Positions 27,161 through 35,260 of a stretch of 64,000 bases of DNA are shown one piece after another. Below the pieces are notes generated by a model. That model saw only the letters and a list, made by a program, of their open reading frames with translations. It was not told the DNA's origin and did no database searches. Every line of letters begins with the position of its first letter. The stretch's first letter is position 1. Source of the DNA: Streptomyces sp. MP131-18. GTDB lineage: Bacteria; Actinomycetota; Actinomycetes; Streptomycetales; Streptomycetaceae. A program made the position numbers and the translations under genes. The DNA is taken from contig NZ_LZNS01000001.1 in the NCBI RefSeq assembly GCF_001984575.1, forward strand, positions 4,196,915-4,260,914, given 5' to 3'.

Positions 27161-27673
27161 TTACTGGTCTTCCTGCTGCTGCTCCAGCAGAATCCGGCGG
27201 ATCTTCCGCTGGGCCTGGCCCCACGCCTTGAGGTCTTCGCGGACTTGATCCCGCGACGCGGTGGTTCCGCCGCGCTCAACCACCAGGGTCAAGACGGCAG
27301 TCGAGCCGTCCTCTCTGAGGTCCAGGACGTCGGTGTCGATGACCTCCCCGTCGGTGAGCTCCTGCAGCACGCGTTCCGGCAGCCGGTCAAGGAGGTCCTG
27401 GCGCGTCGCCTCCGTGCCGGAACCCTCTCCCGCTTGGCCGGCTACGGAAGTGGGCTCTCCTCCCGCAAGTACGTCCTCGATGGACCCGGCCGTCCAACCG
27501 ACCTCTCGGGCGAACTTGGTGATCGTGTCGGTGACTCTCCTGGCCTTTCCCTGCTCGATCCGGCGGATCGTGTTGCGGTCCGCACCGATGCGCGCGCCCA
27601 GGGTCGCCTGCGTATCTCGGAGCCGGTCTCGGCTCTCACGCAGGTACGAGCCGAGTCGTGCCCAGTCCTTCAT
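27161..27673 (-). CDS. XRE-family regulator (candidate prophage repressor)
   Basis: A 170-residue protein with an N-terminal Cro/C1 HTH (LGSYLRESRDRLRDTQATLG; IGADRNTIRRIEQGKAR, about residues 6-45) and a C-terminal domain ending in charged helices (AWGQAQRKIRRILLEQQQED). It is transcribed divergently from a second small XRE gene across 212 bases of repeat-rich DNA, the layout of a lysogeny switch. The start could be the ATG at 27673, or 9 or 24 bases earlier; none has a clear ribosome site, so it may be leaderless. Confidence 0.75.
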   Translation of the reverse strand: MKDWARLGSYLRESRDRLRDTQATLGARIGADRNTIRRIEQGKARRVTDTITKFAREVGWTAGSIEDVLAGGEPTSVAGQAGEGSGTEATRQDLLDRLPERVLQELTDGEVIDTDVLDLREDGSTAVLTLVVERGGTTASRDQVREDLKAWGQAQRKIRRILLEQQQEDQ

Positions 27674-27885
27674 GCACGGCATGATGCCGCATCCCATGCA
27701 ACAACGCGAGCCGCTGCGAGGTGCATGACCAGCGCATCGGTAGCACGAAGAGGGCGCACGTGTTGCATGGAGGGCGATAGGTGGCGAGCACCCAGGGCCT
27801 GCTGTAGCGACAACGGCAAGGCAGAAGCGACAACTTGTGAGCCGAGTTGTTGCTTGTGTCGCCTCCGAGCGATAAGTTCTGATGG
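27674..27885. promoter_or_regulatory. Divergent operator region of the prophage switch
   Basis: Between two divergent HTH genes. It holds an inverted pair CCATGCAACA (27694-27703) and TGTTGCATGG (27761-27770); two direct copies of AGCGACAAC (27806-27814 and 27826-27834) spaced exactly 20 bp; and a 6-bp inverted repeat ACAACT/AGTTGT (27830-27850). The first pair lies by the minus-strand gene, the others by the plus-strand gene, as expected for two operator sets. Confidence 0.65.
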
Positions 27886-28092
27886 GTGACGCCCAACGGA
27901 GCAGCCATCCGTGCCTTCCGTGAAGCTAGAAGTTTGAGCATTCGTGCTACAGCTCGGCTCGCCGAATGTGATCCGTCCCATCTCTCGCGACTGGAGAGAG
28001 GGCTGGCGGGTGCAGACGAGACGCGGCTGCGGCGCATCGCGGAGGTGCTGGAGGTTCCGGTCGCCGCCATCGTCCGAGAGGAGATGCCGTGA
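27886..28092 (+). CDS. Small XRE-family regulator (Cro-like)
   Basis: A 68-residue single-domain HTH protein: AAIRAFREARSLSIRATARL, then DPSHLSRLERG and DETRLRRIAEVLEVP. Nothing but the HTH is present, as in Cro-type repressors. GTG start without a visible ribosome site and close behind AT-rich DNA, so possibly leaderless. First gene of the rightward early region. Confidence 0.8.
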   Translation: MTPNGAAIRAFREARSLSIRATARLAECDPSHLSRLERGLAGADETRLRRIAEVLEVPVAAIVREEMP

Positions 28093-28198
28093 CGACCGTG
28101 CTCCTGGGCTTCGCCTGGTCTCAGGGAGAAGGGGCCGCCGGACACGACCCGACGACCCCGTGACCTCCCCCCATCAACAGAGAACTGGAGGCAGGCCG

Positions 28199-28564
28199 AT
28201 GCAACAGGGTACCCCTCGAATACAGAAGGCGGGCCGGCGCGAGCTGACGCTTGGTGATCAGCAGCTTCCCGCGGCGGCTCTGGTCGCCCTGACCGAGATG
28301 TTCCCGAACCTCCCCCGGCCGCACATCGTGCTCCCGAACTTCGACGCCAGCGGTTTCGAGCTGCACATCCACAGCTCCCTGGAGGACTGGGAGCGGTGGA
28401 GGGAGGCGCTGCAGGTGCCCTCCTCGACGGTGCAGCGCAATGATTCCCCGCCGCGCTTGATCGCTCAGACCACCTTCCGTGGCGCCTCGGTACGGCTGGT
28501 CGGCTACGAGTCCGATCCGGCTCAGGCGACCGACGCCCGCACGCCCAAGGCGATGGCGGCATGA
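28199..28564 (+). CDS. Prophage hypothetical protein
   Basis: A 121-residue protein with the core LPRPHIVLPNFDASGFELHIHSSLEDWERWREAL. No enzyme motif. ATG with GGAGG eight bases upstream; its TGA overlaps the next ATG (ATGA). It resembles small proteins found in Streptomyces mobile elements that sit before the replication genes; role unknown. Confidence 0.7.
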   Translation: MQQGTPRIQKAGRRELTLGDQQLPAAALVALTEMFPNLPRPHIVLPNFDASGFELHIHSSLEDWERWREALQVPSSTVQRNDSPPRLIAQTTFRGASVRLVGYESDPAQATDARTPKAMAA

Positions 28565-28944
28565 GCGAAGTCCCCGTTCAGATCCCGGGCGTTCGTCCGT
28601 GGCTCCCCATCGGCGAGTCCGGTCATGTCTGCCGGTCGTCTGGGCATCGACGGCAGCGCCGCCGCAGGCAGTTGGCCTGGCGCATCCGGCAGATAGCTCC
28701 CCGCGCTGATCTGATCAACGTCTGCCCGGTCGAAACCGCGTCCACGACCCAGGACGTGGATCGCACCTACACCCTCAAAGTCCTGGATGCACAGGGCACC
28801 ATGCTGACCCTCGGCTGCGACGTCCCGACCCGCATCGTGTCCCTGCTCCAGAGCGCGCACCCGGAAGCGGACTGGTCTCGTCCTGTGTCCTGGCGTGCCG
28901 ATGCCGAAGCCGTGACTCCCGCGCCCGGCGGTGAAGGACCGTGA
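28561..28944 (+). CDS. Prophage hypothetical protein
   Basis: A 127-residue protein coupled to the genes on both sides by 4-bp overlaps (ATGA before, GTGA after). The N-terminus has an Arg-rich stretch (SSGHRRQRRRRQLAWRIRQ) that may bind nucleic acid; the rest is beta-rich. No family recognised. Confidence 0.65.
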   Translation: MSEVPVQIPGVRPWLPIGESGHVCRSSGHRRQRRRRQLAWRIRQIAPRADLINVCPVETASTTQDVDRTYTLKVLDAQGTMLTLGCDVPTRIVSLLQSAHPEADWSRPVSWRADAEAVTPAPGGEGP

Positions 28945-29345
28945 CCTTGCCGATCTACGCGGCACTGGGTTCGGTCGCCGCCCTGGCAGCGCTGTGGCTG
29001 TGCATCGAGGCTGATGTCCGACGATTCGATCGCATCCTCGCCCTGGAGAAGCAGGCGCGCAAGGACGCTGCTTCGAAGAGCGCCAGCGGCTCGGCGCCGC
29101 AGCCCGCTTCGGAAGAGCCGATCACGCTCGGCACCTGGGAGATTCGCGGGGAAGGCCCCAGCGAGACCCCGACCGAGGTCCCGATCAGCGGACCGTTCAC
29201 ACTGCGGTACTCCTCAGACCTTGATCACGACACCTGGTTCGCCCCGGCGTACAACGACGCCACACCCCCCTGGGCAGGCGCCATCTCCGTCGAGACGCCA
29301 CCGGAGTCCCCGACGCATCTTCTGAGGCAGGGGGCGACGGTATGA
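28941..29345 (+). CDS. Single-pass membrane protein, prophage
   Basis: A 134-residue protein with an N-terminal membrane helix (IYAALGSVAALAALWLCI, about residues 5-22) and a hydrophilic C-terminal domain. GTG start overlapping the upstream stop; its own stop overlaps the ATG of the ATPase gene. No family recognised. Confidence 0.65.
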   Translation: MTLPIYAALGSVAALAALWLCIEADVRRFDRILALEKQARKDAASKSASGSAPQPASEEPITLGTWEIRGEGPSETPTEVPISGPFTLRYSSDLDHDTWFAPAYNDATPPWAGAISVETPPESPTHLLRQGATV

Positions 29346-30289
29346 GCTTCGCCTTCTCCCCAGCGGTTCGCGAACAGTTCAAGGCACGGATCGCTCTGTG
29401 CGGCCCCTCCGGAGCCGGAAAAACCTACACGGGTTTGACGATGGCCACGGCCATGGGAGATCCGGTCGCCGTGATCGACACCGAGCACGGCTCGGCCGCG
29501 AAGTACGCCAAAGGCAAGGACGGTCAGGGATGGGAGTTCGATCACCTCGCCATGACGTCGTTCGAGCCCTTGGCCCTGGTCGAAGCCCTGGCAACGGCCG
29601 CTCAGCAGCGGTACCCCGTCATTCTGGTCGACTCGCTGAGCCACTTTTGGAGCGGACCGGGCGGGATGCTCGAACAGGCCGATGCGGGCGCCAGGAGGTT
29701 CGGCGGGAACTCTTTCGCGGGCTGGAAGGAAGCCCGGCCGATGGAGCGCCAGCTCATCGAGGCCATGCTCGCCTACCCCGGCCATGTCATCGCCACGATG
29801 CGTAGCAAGACGGAGTACGTCATTGAGGAGGACGACCGGGGACGGAAGTCTCCGCGCAAGGTCGGCATGCGTCCCGAGCAGAGGGATGGGATCGAATACG
29901 AATTCGATATCGTCGGCGATCTTGACTGGGGCCACGTCCTCACGGTTTCCAAGACCCGGTGCAGTGTCCTCGCGGACTCTGTCATCGCCAAGCCCGGTGC
30001 CGAGCTAGCTACGACGGTCCTGGAGTGGCTGTCCGGCGGTGCCGAAGTCCGCGATCCGGCGAGCTATATCGATCAGGCCCGTGATCTGGCCACGTTCGCC
30101 GACGCGCAGGAGCTCTACGCCGAGCTGACGGCCCGGCGGCTGCTGTACACGCCGATGCTGCATCCCCTTTCCGGGCAGCCGATCACGCTCGGCACCTACG
30201 TCATCGAGCGCGGGCACGAGCTGCGCTCCGCCGAGGCACGGGCCGCTGCTGCTGCATCATCCACCGTCCCTGCCGATCCGGCCGCCTAA
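29342..30289 (+). CDS. Phage Sak4/RAD55-like AAA ATPase
   Basis: A 315-residue RecA-fold ATPase: Walker A GPSGAGKT at residues 21-28, Walker B VILVDSLSH at about 93-101, followed by VIATMRSKTEYVIEED. This is the AAA_24 type of Sak4-like phage recombination protein that works with single-strand-binding proteins in recombination-dependent replication. No Ssb gene is obvious nearby. Overlaps the upstream gene by 4 bp. Confidence 0.85.
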   Translation: MSFAFSPAVREQFKARIALCGPSGAGKTYTGLTMATAMGDPVAVIDTEHGSAAKYAKGKDGQGWEFDHLAMTSFEPLALVEALATAAQQRYPVILVDSLSHFWSGPGGMLEQADAGARRFGGNSFAGWKEARPMERQLIEAMLAYPGHVIATMRSKTEYVIEEDDRGRKSPRKVGMRPEQRDGIEYEFDIVGDLDWGHVLTVSKTRCSVLADSVIAKPGAELATTVLEWLSGGAEVRDPASYIDQARDLATFADAQELYAELTARRLLYTPMLHPLSGQPITLGTYVIERGHELRSAEARAAAAASSTVPADPAA

Positions 30290-30302
30290 GCCTGCCCCGA
30301 CT

Positions 30303-30343
30303 CCTGCCGGGCGGCGGATGACGCCAGACCGCCGCCCGGCAGG
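30303..30343 (+). repeat. Intercistronic 15-bp perfect hairpin
   Basis: CCTGCCGGGCGGCGG (30303-30317) pairs fully with 30329-30343 across an 11-nt loop. It lies between the ATPase stop and the ribosome site of the next gene, and may be a T-less terminator or an mRNA-stabilising stem. Confidence 0.7.
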
Positions 30344-30361
30344 CACCAAGGAGAAGACCAC

Positions 30362-30892
30362 GTGGGACTGAAAGAGACCGCCACAAGGGAGGCGGTGCTG
30401 AAGGTGGTGACCGATTTGGTCACCCAGACCTACAGCGACGCGCGCGGCGATACCCAGCAAGCCCTGGACAAAGCCCATGCGGAGCTCGGTGTCGACCGCA
30501 TCCGGCTCGAACTCCCGGACGGTACGGCGCTGGCCACGACCAGCCGTACCAGTCCGAAGCAGGAAGCGCGTGTCACCGATCCGGAAGCGTTCCTCGCCTG
30601 GGTACGCACCGCTTACCCCTCCGAGGTGGTGACCCGCACCATCACCGAAGCCAGGAAGTCCTTCACCGACCGGCTGTTGAAGGAGATGAGCAAGACCGGA
30701 GCGCCCGAACTCGCCGATGGCGAAACGGGCGAGGTCCACGAGGTACCCGGCGTCACCGTCGCGACCTGGCGGGAGCCCGGTCATGCCATTCGGCTCGCCG
30801 ACGGCGCTGAGCAGGCCGTTGCCGACGCATGGCGTTCCGGGCAGCTCGCTCACCTGGGTCTCCCGGAGCTGAGCACCGGGGAGGCGCAATGA
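30362..30892 (+). CDS. Prophage hypothetical protein (replication region)
   Basis: A 176-residue protein with helical N-terminus (KVVTDLVTQTYSDARGDTQQ) and a central segment EAFLAWVRTAYPSEVVTRTI found in phage proteins encoded beside Sak4-type ATPases. GTG with AAGGAG eight bases upstream. Its stop overlaps the next ATG. Function unknown; position suggests a partner in recombination or replication. Confidence 0.75.
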   Translation: MGLKETATREAVLKVVTDLVTQTYSDARGDTQQALDKAHAELGVDRIRLELPDGTALATTSRTSPKQEARVTDPEAFLAWVRTAYPSEVVTRTITEARKSFTDRLLKEMSKTGAPELADGETGEVHEVPGVTVATWREPGHAIRLADGAEQAVADAWRSGQLAHLGLPELSTGEAQ

Positions 30893-31350
30893 CGCGGCGA
30901 CAGCGACATGAAGTACACGAGCTGGCCGAGGAGAACGTCGCTCTTCACACGCAGCTGCGTGACCTGACGGGGCACCTTCAGCGCGCGGATGCCTCGCTGG
31001 AGATCACCCTCATCCAGTTCGTGGACCTGTGCGGTCGCTTCGTAGCACTGGCTCTCAGACAGAAGCTGCTGCGTACGGAACTGGCCGAGCAGAAGCGGGT
31101 TGCGGAATGGCAGGCCGAGCAACTGCTCGCCGCGACTGGGTGCCCTGAGCCGACCCAGCGGGCGCTCGGCATGGATCTGTGGCAGCGCGTTGCCGATGCC
31201 CTCAACGCGCTGGCGGACAGCGGGGTCACGGTCGAGCTTCATCCGCGCGGAGTGATCACCACGCCGCTGAGCGATACGCAGGTCCGCTGGGACCAGGCGA
31301 CATCCTGCTGGCTGCTCTCGCGCCAGCAGCCTGCCGCGCTGGGGGGGTGA
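30889..31350 (+). CDS. Coiled-coil prophage protein
   Basis: A 153-residue protein whose first 85 residues are strongly helical (VHELAEENVALHTQLRDLTG; RTELAEQKRVAEWQAEQLLA), then a small beta-rich end. ATG within ATGA overlap, with GGGGAGG upstream. No family recognised. Confidence 0.65.
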   Translation: MTRRQRHEVHELAEENVALHTQLRDLTGHLQRADASLEITLIQFVDLCGRFVALALRQKLLRTELAEQKRVAEWQAEQLLAATGCPEPTQRALGMDLWQRVADALNALADSGVTVELHPRGVITTPLSDTQVRWDQATSCWLLSRQQPAALGG

Positions 31351-31356
31351 GACCGC

Positions 31357-31521
31357 GTGACGACAACGGCATGGCTGCTCATCGCCGTGGCCGCATTCGC
31401 CGTCTGGGCGGCCTTCGAACGTCTGCGGCACATCTCCCGCCGCCGGGCGCAGCGAAGGCTGTCAGCGCCGCTTCGACCTCCTGCCACCCCCACGAACACA
31501 GAGGAGCGTGACGACCGTTGA
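31357..31521 (+). CDS. Small membrane protein (54 residues)
   Basis: A short gene read directly from the sequence: GTG at 31357, one membrane helix (TTAWLLIAVAAFAVWAAF), then an Arg-rich cytoplasmic stretch HISRRRAQRR. Its TGA overlaps the TTG start of the next gene (TTGA). Function unknown. Confidence 0.6.
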   Translation: MTTTAWLLIAVAAFAVWAAFERLRHISRRRAQRRLSAPLRPPATPTNTEERDDR

Positions 31522-31811
31522 ACGCCACCGTCCACCCCGGCCAGGTCTACCGCGCCTGCCACCCGATGGAGAACTATCGCCGTATCCGCGTCACCGAGGT
31601 CGCGCCCGGAGGCGATCAGGCCACGGTCGTGGACGCGGATTCCGGCACGCGCCCCCGACGCATCTTGACCAAGGTGCTGCACGCCTCCGCGGTCACGCGC
31701 AGCGGCCGCCGCCGCATGTCCGGATACGCCCTTGAGTCCCAGCCGGAGCCGCCGGCCGAGCCCCACGGCACAGCCGACAACTCGGCAGCCGACCACGTTG
31801 AGGAGCGGTGA
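31518..31811 (+). CDS. Prophage hypothetical protein with SH3-like N-terminus
   Basis: A 97-residue basic protein; the segment HPGQVYRACHPMENYRRIRV and VTEVAPGGDQATVVDA suggest a small beta-barrel like those common in Streptomyces phages and integrative elements. TTG start, with GAGGAG about ten bases before it, overlapping the preceding gene. An alternative frame from 31508 looks less coding. Confidence 0.6.
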   Translation: MNATVHPGQVYRACHPMENYRRIRVTEVAPGGDQATVVDADSGTRPRRILTKVLHASAVTRSGRRRMSGYALESQPEPPAEPHGTADNSAADHVEER

Positions 31812-31812
31812 G

Positions 31813-31893
31813 GTGACCGCTGTCGTCCTTTACCTGCTGCTGGCCGGGCTGCCTGCGGCCGCGCTGTGCAACACGTATCACTCCCTGCTGTAA
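31813..31893 (+). CDS. Tiny membrane peptide (26 residues)
   Basis: GTG at 31813 directly after the preceding stop, with GAGGAG upstream. The peptide is almost entirely one hydrophobic helix (VVLYLLLAGLPAAALCNTY). Regular spacing and ribosome site support translation; function unknown. Confidence 0.45.
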   Translation: MTAVVLYLLLAGLPAAALCNTYHSLL

Positions 31894-31903
31894 CCCCTAA
31901 GCC

Positions 31904-31951
31904 GCCCCACCGCCGGGAGATCCCCTCCCCCCAGGGCCCCGGCGGCGGGGC
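31904..31951 (+). repeat. Intercistronic hairpin, copy 1
   Basis: A 14-bp stem with one mismatch (31904-31917 with 31938-31951). The loop and right arm closely resemble copy 2 at 32702-32744 (GGGAGATCCC-type loop, then CCCGGCGGCGGGGC). Confidence 0.7.
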
Positions 31952-31983
31952 TCCGACCCTTGAGAACTGAAGGACAGAGCGCG

Positions 31984-32349
31984 GTGACGGTGACCGTGAC
32001 GATCAACCCCTTCGAGCTGATACCGCTCCTTCTGCTGCTGACCGGCGCTGCCACCTGGTGTTTCGGCATCGTCATGGCGCTGGTGGGCGTTGGACGCGGA
32101 CTGGTCTTCCTGGGCCGGGCCGTTTCCGGTCGCGTACGCCGCCGTCCGGCTGTTGGGCCTGAGCAGGGAACGGCCGCGTCGGTGGGCGAGATCACGGCTG
32201 AGATTCCGCTGCCCGGCAGCGAAGAACAGACCCTCAGCCTCCACCCACCGCTGCCCTTCCTCCTCGATTCCACTGACGAGAGCCGATCGACCGGCCGGGA
32301 GCAGCCCTGGCCTCGACGGGCGCCACACGATCCGGAGACTTCCTCATGA
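31984..32349 (+). CDS. Membrane protein, prophage
   Basis: A 121-residue protein with two adjacent hydrophobic helices (PFELIPLLLLLTGAATWC and GIVMALVGVGRGLVFLG) and an acidic cytoplasmic tail. GTG with AAGGA upstream. Its stop overlaps the HU gene start (ATGA). Function unknown. Confidence 0.6.
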   Translation: MTVTVTINPFELIPLLLLLTGAATWCFGIVMALVGVGRGLVFLGRAVSGRVRRRPAVGPEQGTAASVGEITAEIPLPGSEEQTLSLHPPLPFLLDSTDESRSTGREQPWPRRAPHDPETSS

Positions 32350-32690
32350 ACACGTCTGACCCTCGCCATCCGCTGAACCTGCACGCCCTTGTCACCGCCG
32401 TTGCCGACGAGACGGGGGCGCCCCCACGCCAGACCGAGCAGATCATCTCCGCCTTCATGGACGTGGTGGTGCGCACGGTCACCACCGGGGGCGCTGTCAC
32501 AGTGACCAACTTTGGCTCCTTCCACGCGGTGGAACGGCCGGCCCGCGCCGCGCGCAACCCGCAGAACGGCGAACGCATCCAGCTTCCGGCCACACGGCAG
32601 ATGCGTTTTCGCGTCGCACCCAGGGCACGCCAGATCGTCGCCGCCGGTGATCCGTCCGCCAGCCGCCGCAAGCGCCCTCGCCGCCACTGA
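32346..32690 (+). CDS. HU-family DNA-binding protein, phage-encoded
   Basis: A 114-residue HU/IHF protein. The N-terminal helices (LHALVTAVADETGAPPRQTE) and the beta-arm region (VTVTNFGSFHAVERPARAAR; RNPQNGERIQLPAT) are complete, followed by an Arg/Lys-rich end (SRRKRPRRH) like the short basic tails of Streptomyces HU proteins. It should bend DNA, and may aid replication or integrase complexes. Confidence 0.9.
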   Translation: MNTSDPRHPLNLHALVTAVADETGAPPRQTEQIISAFMDVVVRTVTTGGAVTVTNFGSFHAVERPARAARNPQNGERIQLPATRQMRFRVAPRARQIVAAGDPSASRRKRPRRH

Positions 32691-32701
32691 CCTGTCAAAC
32701 G

Positions 32702-32744
32702 GCCCCGCTGCCGGGAGATCCCTCCCCAGCCCCGGCGGCGGGGC
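32702..32744 (+). repeat. Intercistronic hairpin, copy 2
   Basis: GCCCCGCTGCCGGG (32702-32715) pairs with 32731-32744, all pairs but one G-U being canonical. It follows the HU gene, and matches copy 1 near 31904-31951 in loop and right arm. Confidence 0.7.
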
Positions 32745-32766
32745 TCCTCCTCAACCCGGGACACCC

Positions 32767-33009
32767 ATGCACGACGAACGACACACCCTGCTCGGCAGAA
32801 CCGTACGGCCGCAGCGCGGCGTTGCCCTCACTCGGGACTTCGCCACCTGTCGCGATCCCAGCGGCCGGAATGACCGGGTCTTCGACAGCTCCGGAATGGG
32901 CCCGGACAGCGGCTTCGTATGTCTCGCGTACGCAGCGCGCGGCACGGGCGACGAAGACTTCGGCCACCTGGGGCACGTCACCGCCCAGCACCGCGAAGGA
33001 AGCTCGTGA
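32767..33009 (+). CDS. Small prophage hypothetical protein
   Basis: An 80-residue protein (MHDERHTLLGRTVRPQ...) with no recognised motif. Its stop overlaps the GTG of the next gene. The start ATG is weakly supported by an upstream GGG. Composition is like its neighbours. Confidence 0.5.
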   Translation: MHDERHTLLGRTVRPQRGVALTRDFATCRDPSGRNDRVFDSSGMGPDSGFVCLAYAARGTGDEDFGHLGHVTAQHREGSS

Positions 33010-33347
33010 TACCCGACACGCCCGAGATCGCCGCGGTGTACCGGGAGCGCGCCGAACTGCTGGCCTGGCTTGCCGCAACACACCCGGCTGTCGTCACTCC
33101 GGCGACGGACATCGAGGAACCCGGATGGATGCTGCTGTTCATCACAGCGGCCGGCCATCAGATGTCCTGGCACATCCACCCCCGCGACGCCGCGTTGTTC
33201 GAGCACGTGGAACACGTCGAGCCCGGGGACCCGCGCGCTCACTGGGACGGACACACCAGCGCCGAGAAGTACCAGCGGATACGGCAGATCATCACCGCCG
33301 TCACGATGATCTCGAATCTCCTGCAGGGCGGAGACGCCCGTGCCTGA
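33006..33347 (+). CDS. Prophage/mobile-element hypothetical protein
   Basis: A 113-residue protein. The segments LFITAAGHQMSWHIHPRDA and HWDGHTSAEKYQRIRQI occur in a family common in Streptomyces phages and integrative elements, function unknown. GTG with AAGGAAG upstream, overlapping the previous stop. Confidence 0.7.
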   Translation: MIPDTPEIAAVYRERAELLAWLAATHPAVVTPATDIEEPGWMLLFITAAGHQMSWHIHPRDAALFEHVEHVEPGDPRAHWDGHTSAEKYQRIRQIITAVTMISNLLQGGDARA

Positions 33348-33434
33348 ACGGCCGCTGCCCACGGCGCCGCCCCAGCGCGGGCCGATGCCATCGTCACCGA
33401 CGCCCTCAGCCGCGCCGACCCGGCCTGCCGTCTG

Positions 33435-34715
33435 ATGGCTACCGCGCCCGCCGCCGCGAAGCCTGGCCGCCCGCAGGGTGGCCAGGCTGCCGAGGCCTGC
33501 CCTGCGCTCGGCGGGCGTGGGCGGCGGCGTGGGCAGCGGGTCCAGATCCCATGGCGCCTTGTGGCTTCCGCGCACTACGCCGACGCCGACCTCACCGTCT
33601 ATACCAAGGTCGCCGCCCTGGCACAGCGCCGGGAGATGTGCACCGCGTCGGTGGAGACCATCGCCTCCTTCGTGGCGCTGTCGAAGTCCGCGGTCGAGCG
33701 AGCGCTGCGCCGCCTGGGAAACGCCTCACCGGACGACGGCGTGGTCGAGGTCTTCACCCGCCGTCGCACCCACCATCGCTCCGGCACCGGGCGCACCGCC
33801 GAACGCTGGGTCCGCGACCTCGCCGACACCCCCCATGAGCACTGGGTGTGGCTTCCGGTCGCGACCTGCGAAGCGCTGAGCCCTCGCCTGCTGCGCTTGT
33901 ACGCCGCCCTCGCCTACGCCACCGTCCGTCGGCTGCCGGTCACCTGCGCCGAACTCGGCAACCTCCTGGGCGTGACCGAGCGGACCACCCGCGGTCTGAT
34001 CGACCGGCTGGAAGACCTTGGCTGGATCAACGTCCACCGCCGCGCCGGGTTCCGCGGCCGCCACCGGTACGAGGTCCACGACCGCCCGCGCCAGCCCGTT
34101 CTTCCCGCGCTCGGCAGCCCGGAAGGCGATGACGGATCGGGTCCGGACGCGGGTGACGGATCGCTCGCGTATAAGGAAGACCCACTACTGAACGACCCGG
34201 AGAAAACGCAGGTAGTTCGTGGTGTCCGCCATAGGCGAGATACCGGTGGTGAAGCTGTGGATAACCCGCCGCCTCCCCGCCGTGCTGCTGGCGCGCAGCG
34301 CCGATCAGGCTCGGCCTATATCGGTCCGCCGCTGAGCCTGTCGCCGCGGGTCTGGGCATCCTTGGAGCCGGTACGGGACCTGCTGCCGGGCATCTCGGCC
34401 TTCTTGCTGCGCCAGGCGGCTCGCGAGATCGGAGCGCAGCTCGATACCTACGCCACCCCGGAGCGGATCGCAGCGCGCATTACCTGGCGCCGCGCCGGCC
34501 TGGACGGCGGACGTCCACACAACTCCGGCGCCTGGCTGCTGCACGCGGCCCTCCCTCGCTGGGGCTGCGGCCTGATCGCCTGCGAGTCCGGATGGCTGTG
34601 GGAGACCGGACGCCGCTGCGCAATCTGCGAGGACCTCGCCGCGGCGCGCCCTCCCCCTGCCGCCGCGCCGCTCGCGACACCGGCGTACACACCTGCCTCC
34701 CGGCCCGAGCCCTGA
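33435..34715 (+). CDS. Winged-helix replication-initiator-like protein
   Basis: A 426-residue protein. Residues about 38-110 are a winged helix of the replication-protein/PhdYeFM type (ADLTVYTKVAALAQRREMCT; VETIASFVALSKSAVERALR), and residues about 160-215 form a second winged helix (CAELGNLLGVTERTTRGLID). The C-terminal part has FLLRQAAREIGAQLDTY and a Cys pair (CAIC). The two winged helices and place in the early operon suggest a phage replication initiator, not proven. Confidence 0.7.
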   Translation: MATAPAAAKPGRPQGGQAAEACPALGGRGRRRGQRVQIPWRLVASAHYADADLTVYTKVAALAQRREMCTASVETIASFVALSKSAVERALRRLGNASPDDGVVEVFTRRRTHHRSGTGRTAERWVRDLADTPHEHWVWLPVATCEALSPRLLRLYAALAYATVRRLPVTCAELGNLLGVTERTTRGLIDRLEDLGWINVHRRAGFRGRHRYEVHDRPRQPVLPALGSPEGDDGSGPDAGDGSLAYKEDPLLNDPEKTQVVRGVRHRRDTGGEAVDNPPPPRRAAGAQRRSGSAYIGPPLSLSPRVWASLEPVRDLLPGISAFLLRQAAREIGAQLDTYATPERIAARITWRRAGLDGGRPHNSGAWLLHAALPRWGCGLIACESGWLWETGRRCAICEDLAAARPPPAAAPLATPAYTPASRPEP

Positions 34716-34742
34716 CCTTGACGAACGGAGACCTCCACTGCC

Positions 34743-35060
34743 ATGCCCAGCACCCACGACGCGGTCTCGTGCGCCACCTGCGGCCAGCGGGTCCTGTGGA
34801 CCACCACCGCGCGCGGTGAACGTATGCCGATCGACGCCGAACCCGACCCCGAAGGGCGTACCGCTGTGCATCGGGACGCCGCCGGCCGTCTGCGCTCCCG
34901 CGGCCTGACCCGTGAACGACCGACCCTGGAGGGCGCGGAGTGGCCGGCCACCTCGCACTTCGCGACCTGCGCAGCCTCGCCGGGCACGCCCGCTCGACGC
35001 GGCGAGCGCCGCCGGCCTCTCCCGCGACTCATTCGTCCGCCCACCGGGCGGCCGCGGTGA
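34743..35060 (+). CDS. Small zinc-binding hypothetical protein
   Basis: A 105-residue protein with CATCGQRVLW near the N-terminus and HFATC about 60 residues on, a likely Cys3His zinc knuckle. The end is Arg/Pro-rich. Common among small ORFs of Streptomyces phages. ATG start. Confidence 0.6.
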   Translation: MPSTHDAVSCATCGQRVLWTTTARGERMPIDAEPDPEGRTAVHRDAAGRLRSRGLTRERPTLEGAEWPATSHFATCAASPGTPARRGERRRPLPRLIRPPTGRPR

Positions 35061-35260
35061 ACCCGCCCTCAGGCTGCCTTGGTCACGTGCCGCCTCACCG
35101 GTGCCTTCGATGGGCCCTCTCTCCGCTTCAGTCCGCGGAGAGGACGCTCCCGCGAGCAGCCGTGCTCCCTGCTGGCCCGGCTGTACCCCGCCCGGCTTCC
35201 GCCGTGCGGCGCCCTGCCTCAACAACCCGCCACCCAGCCATCGAACTTGGACGGCACGGC

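Noticed and set aside
27161..28092. Toxin-antitoxin system at the two XRE genes
   Set aside because: Both divergent genes are DNA-binding proteins with operator-like DNA between them; no toxin domain is present, so a lysogeny switch is the simpler reading.
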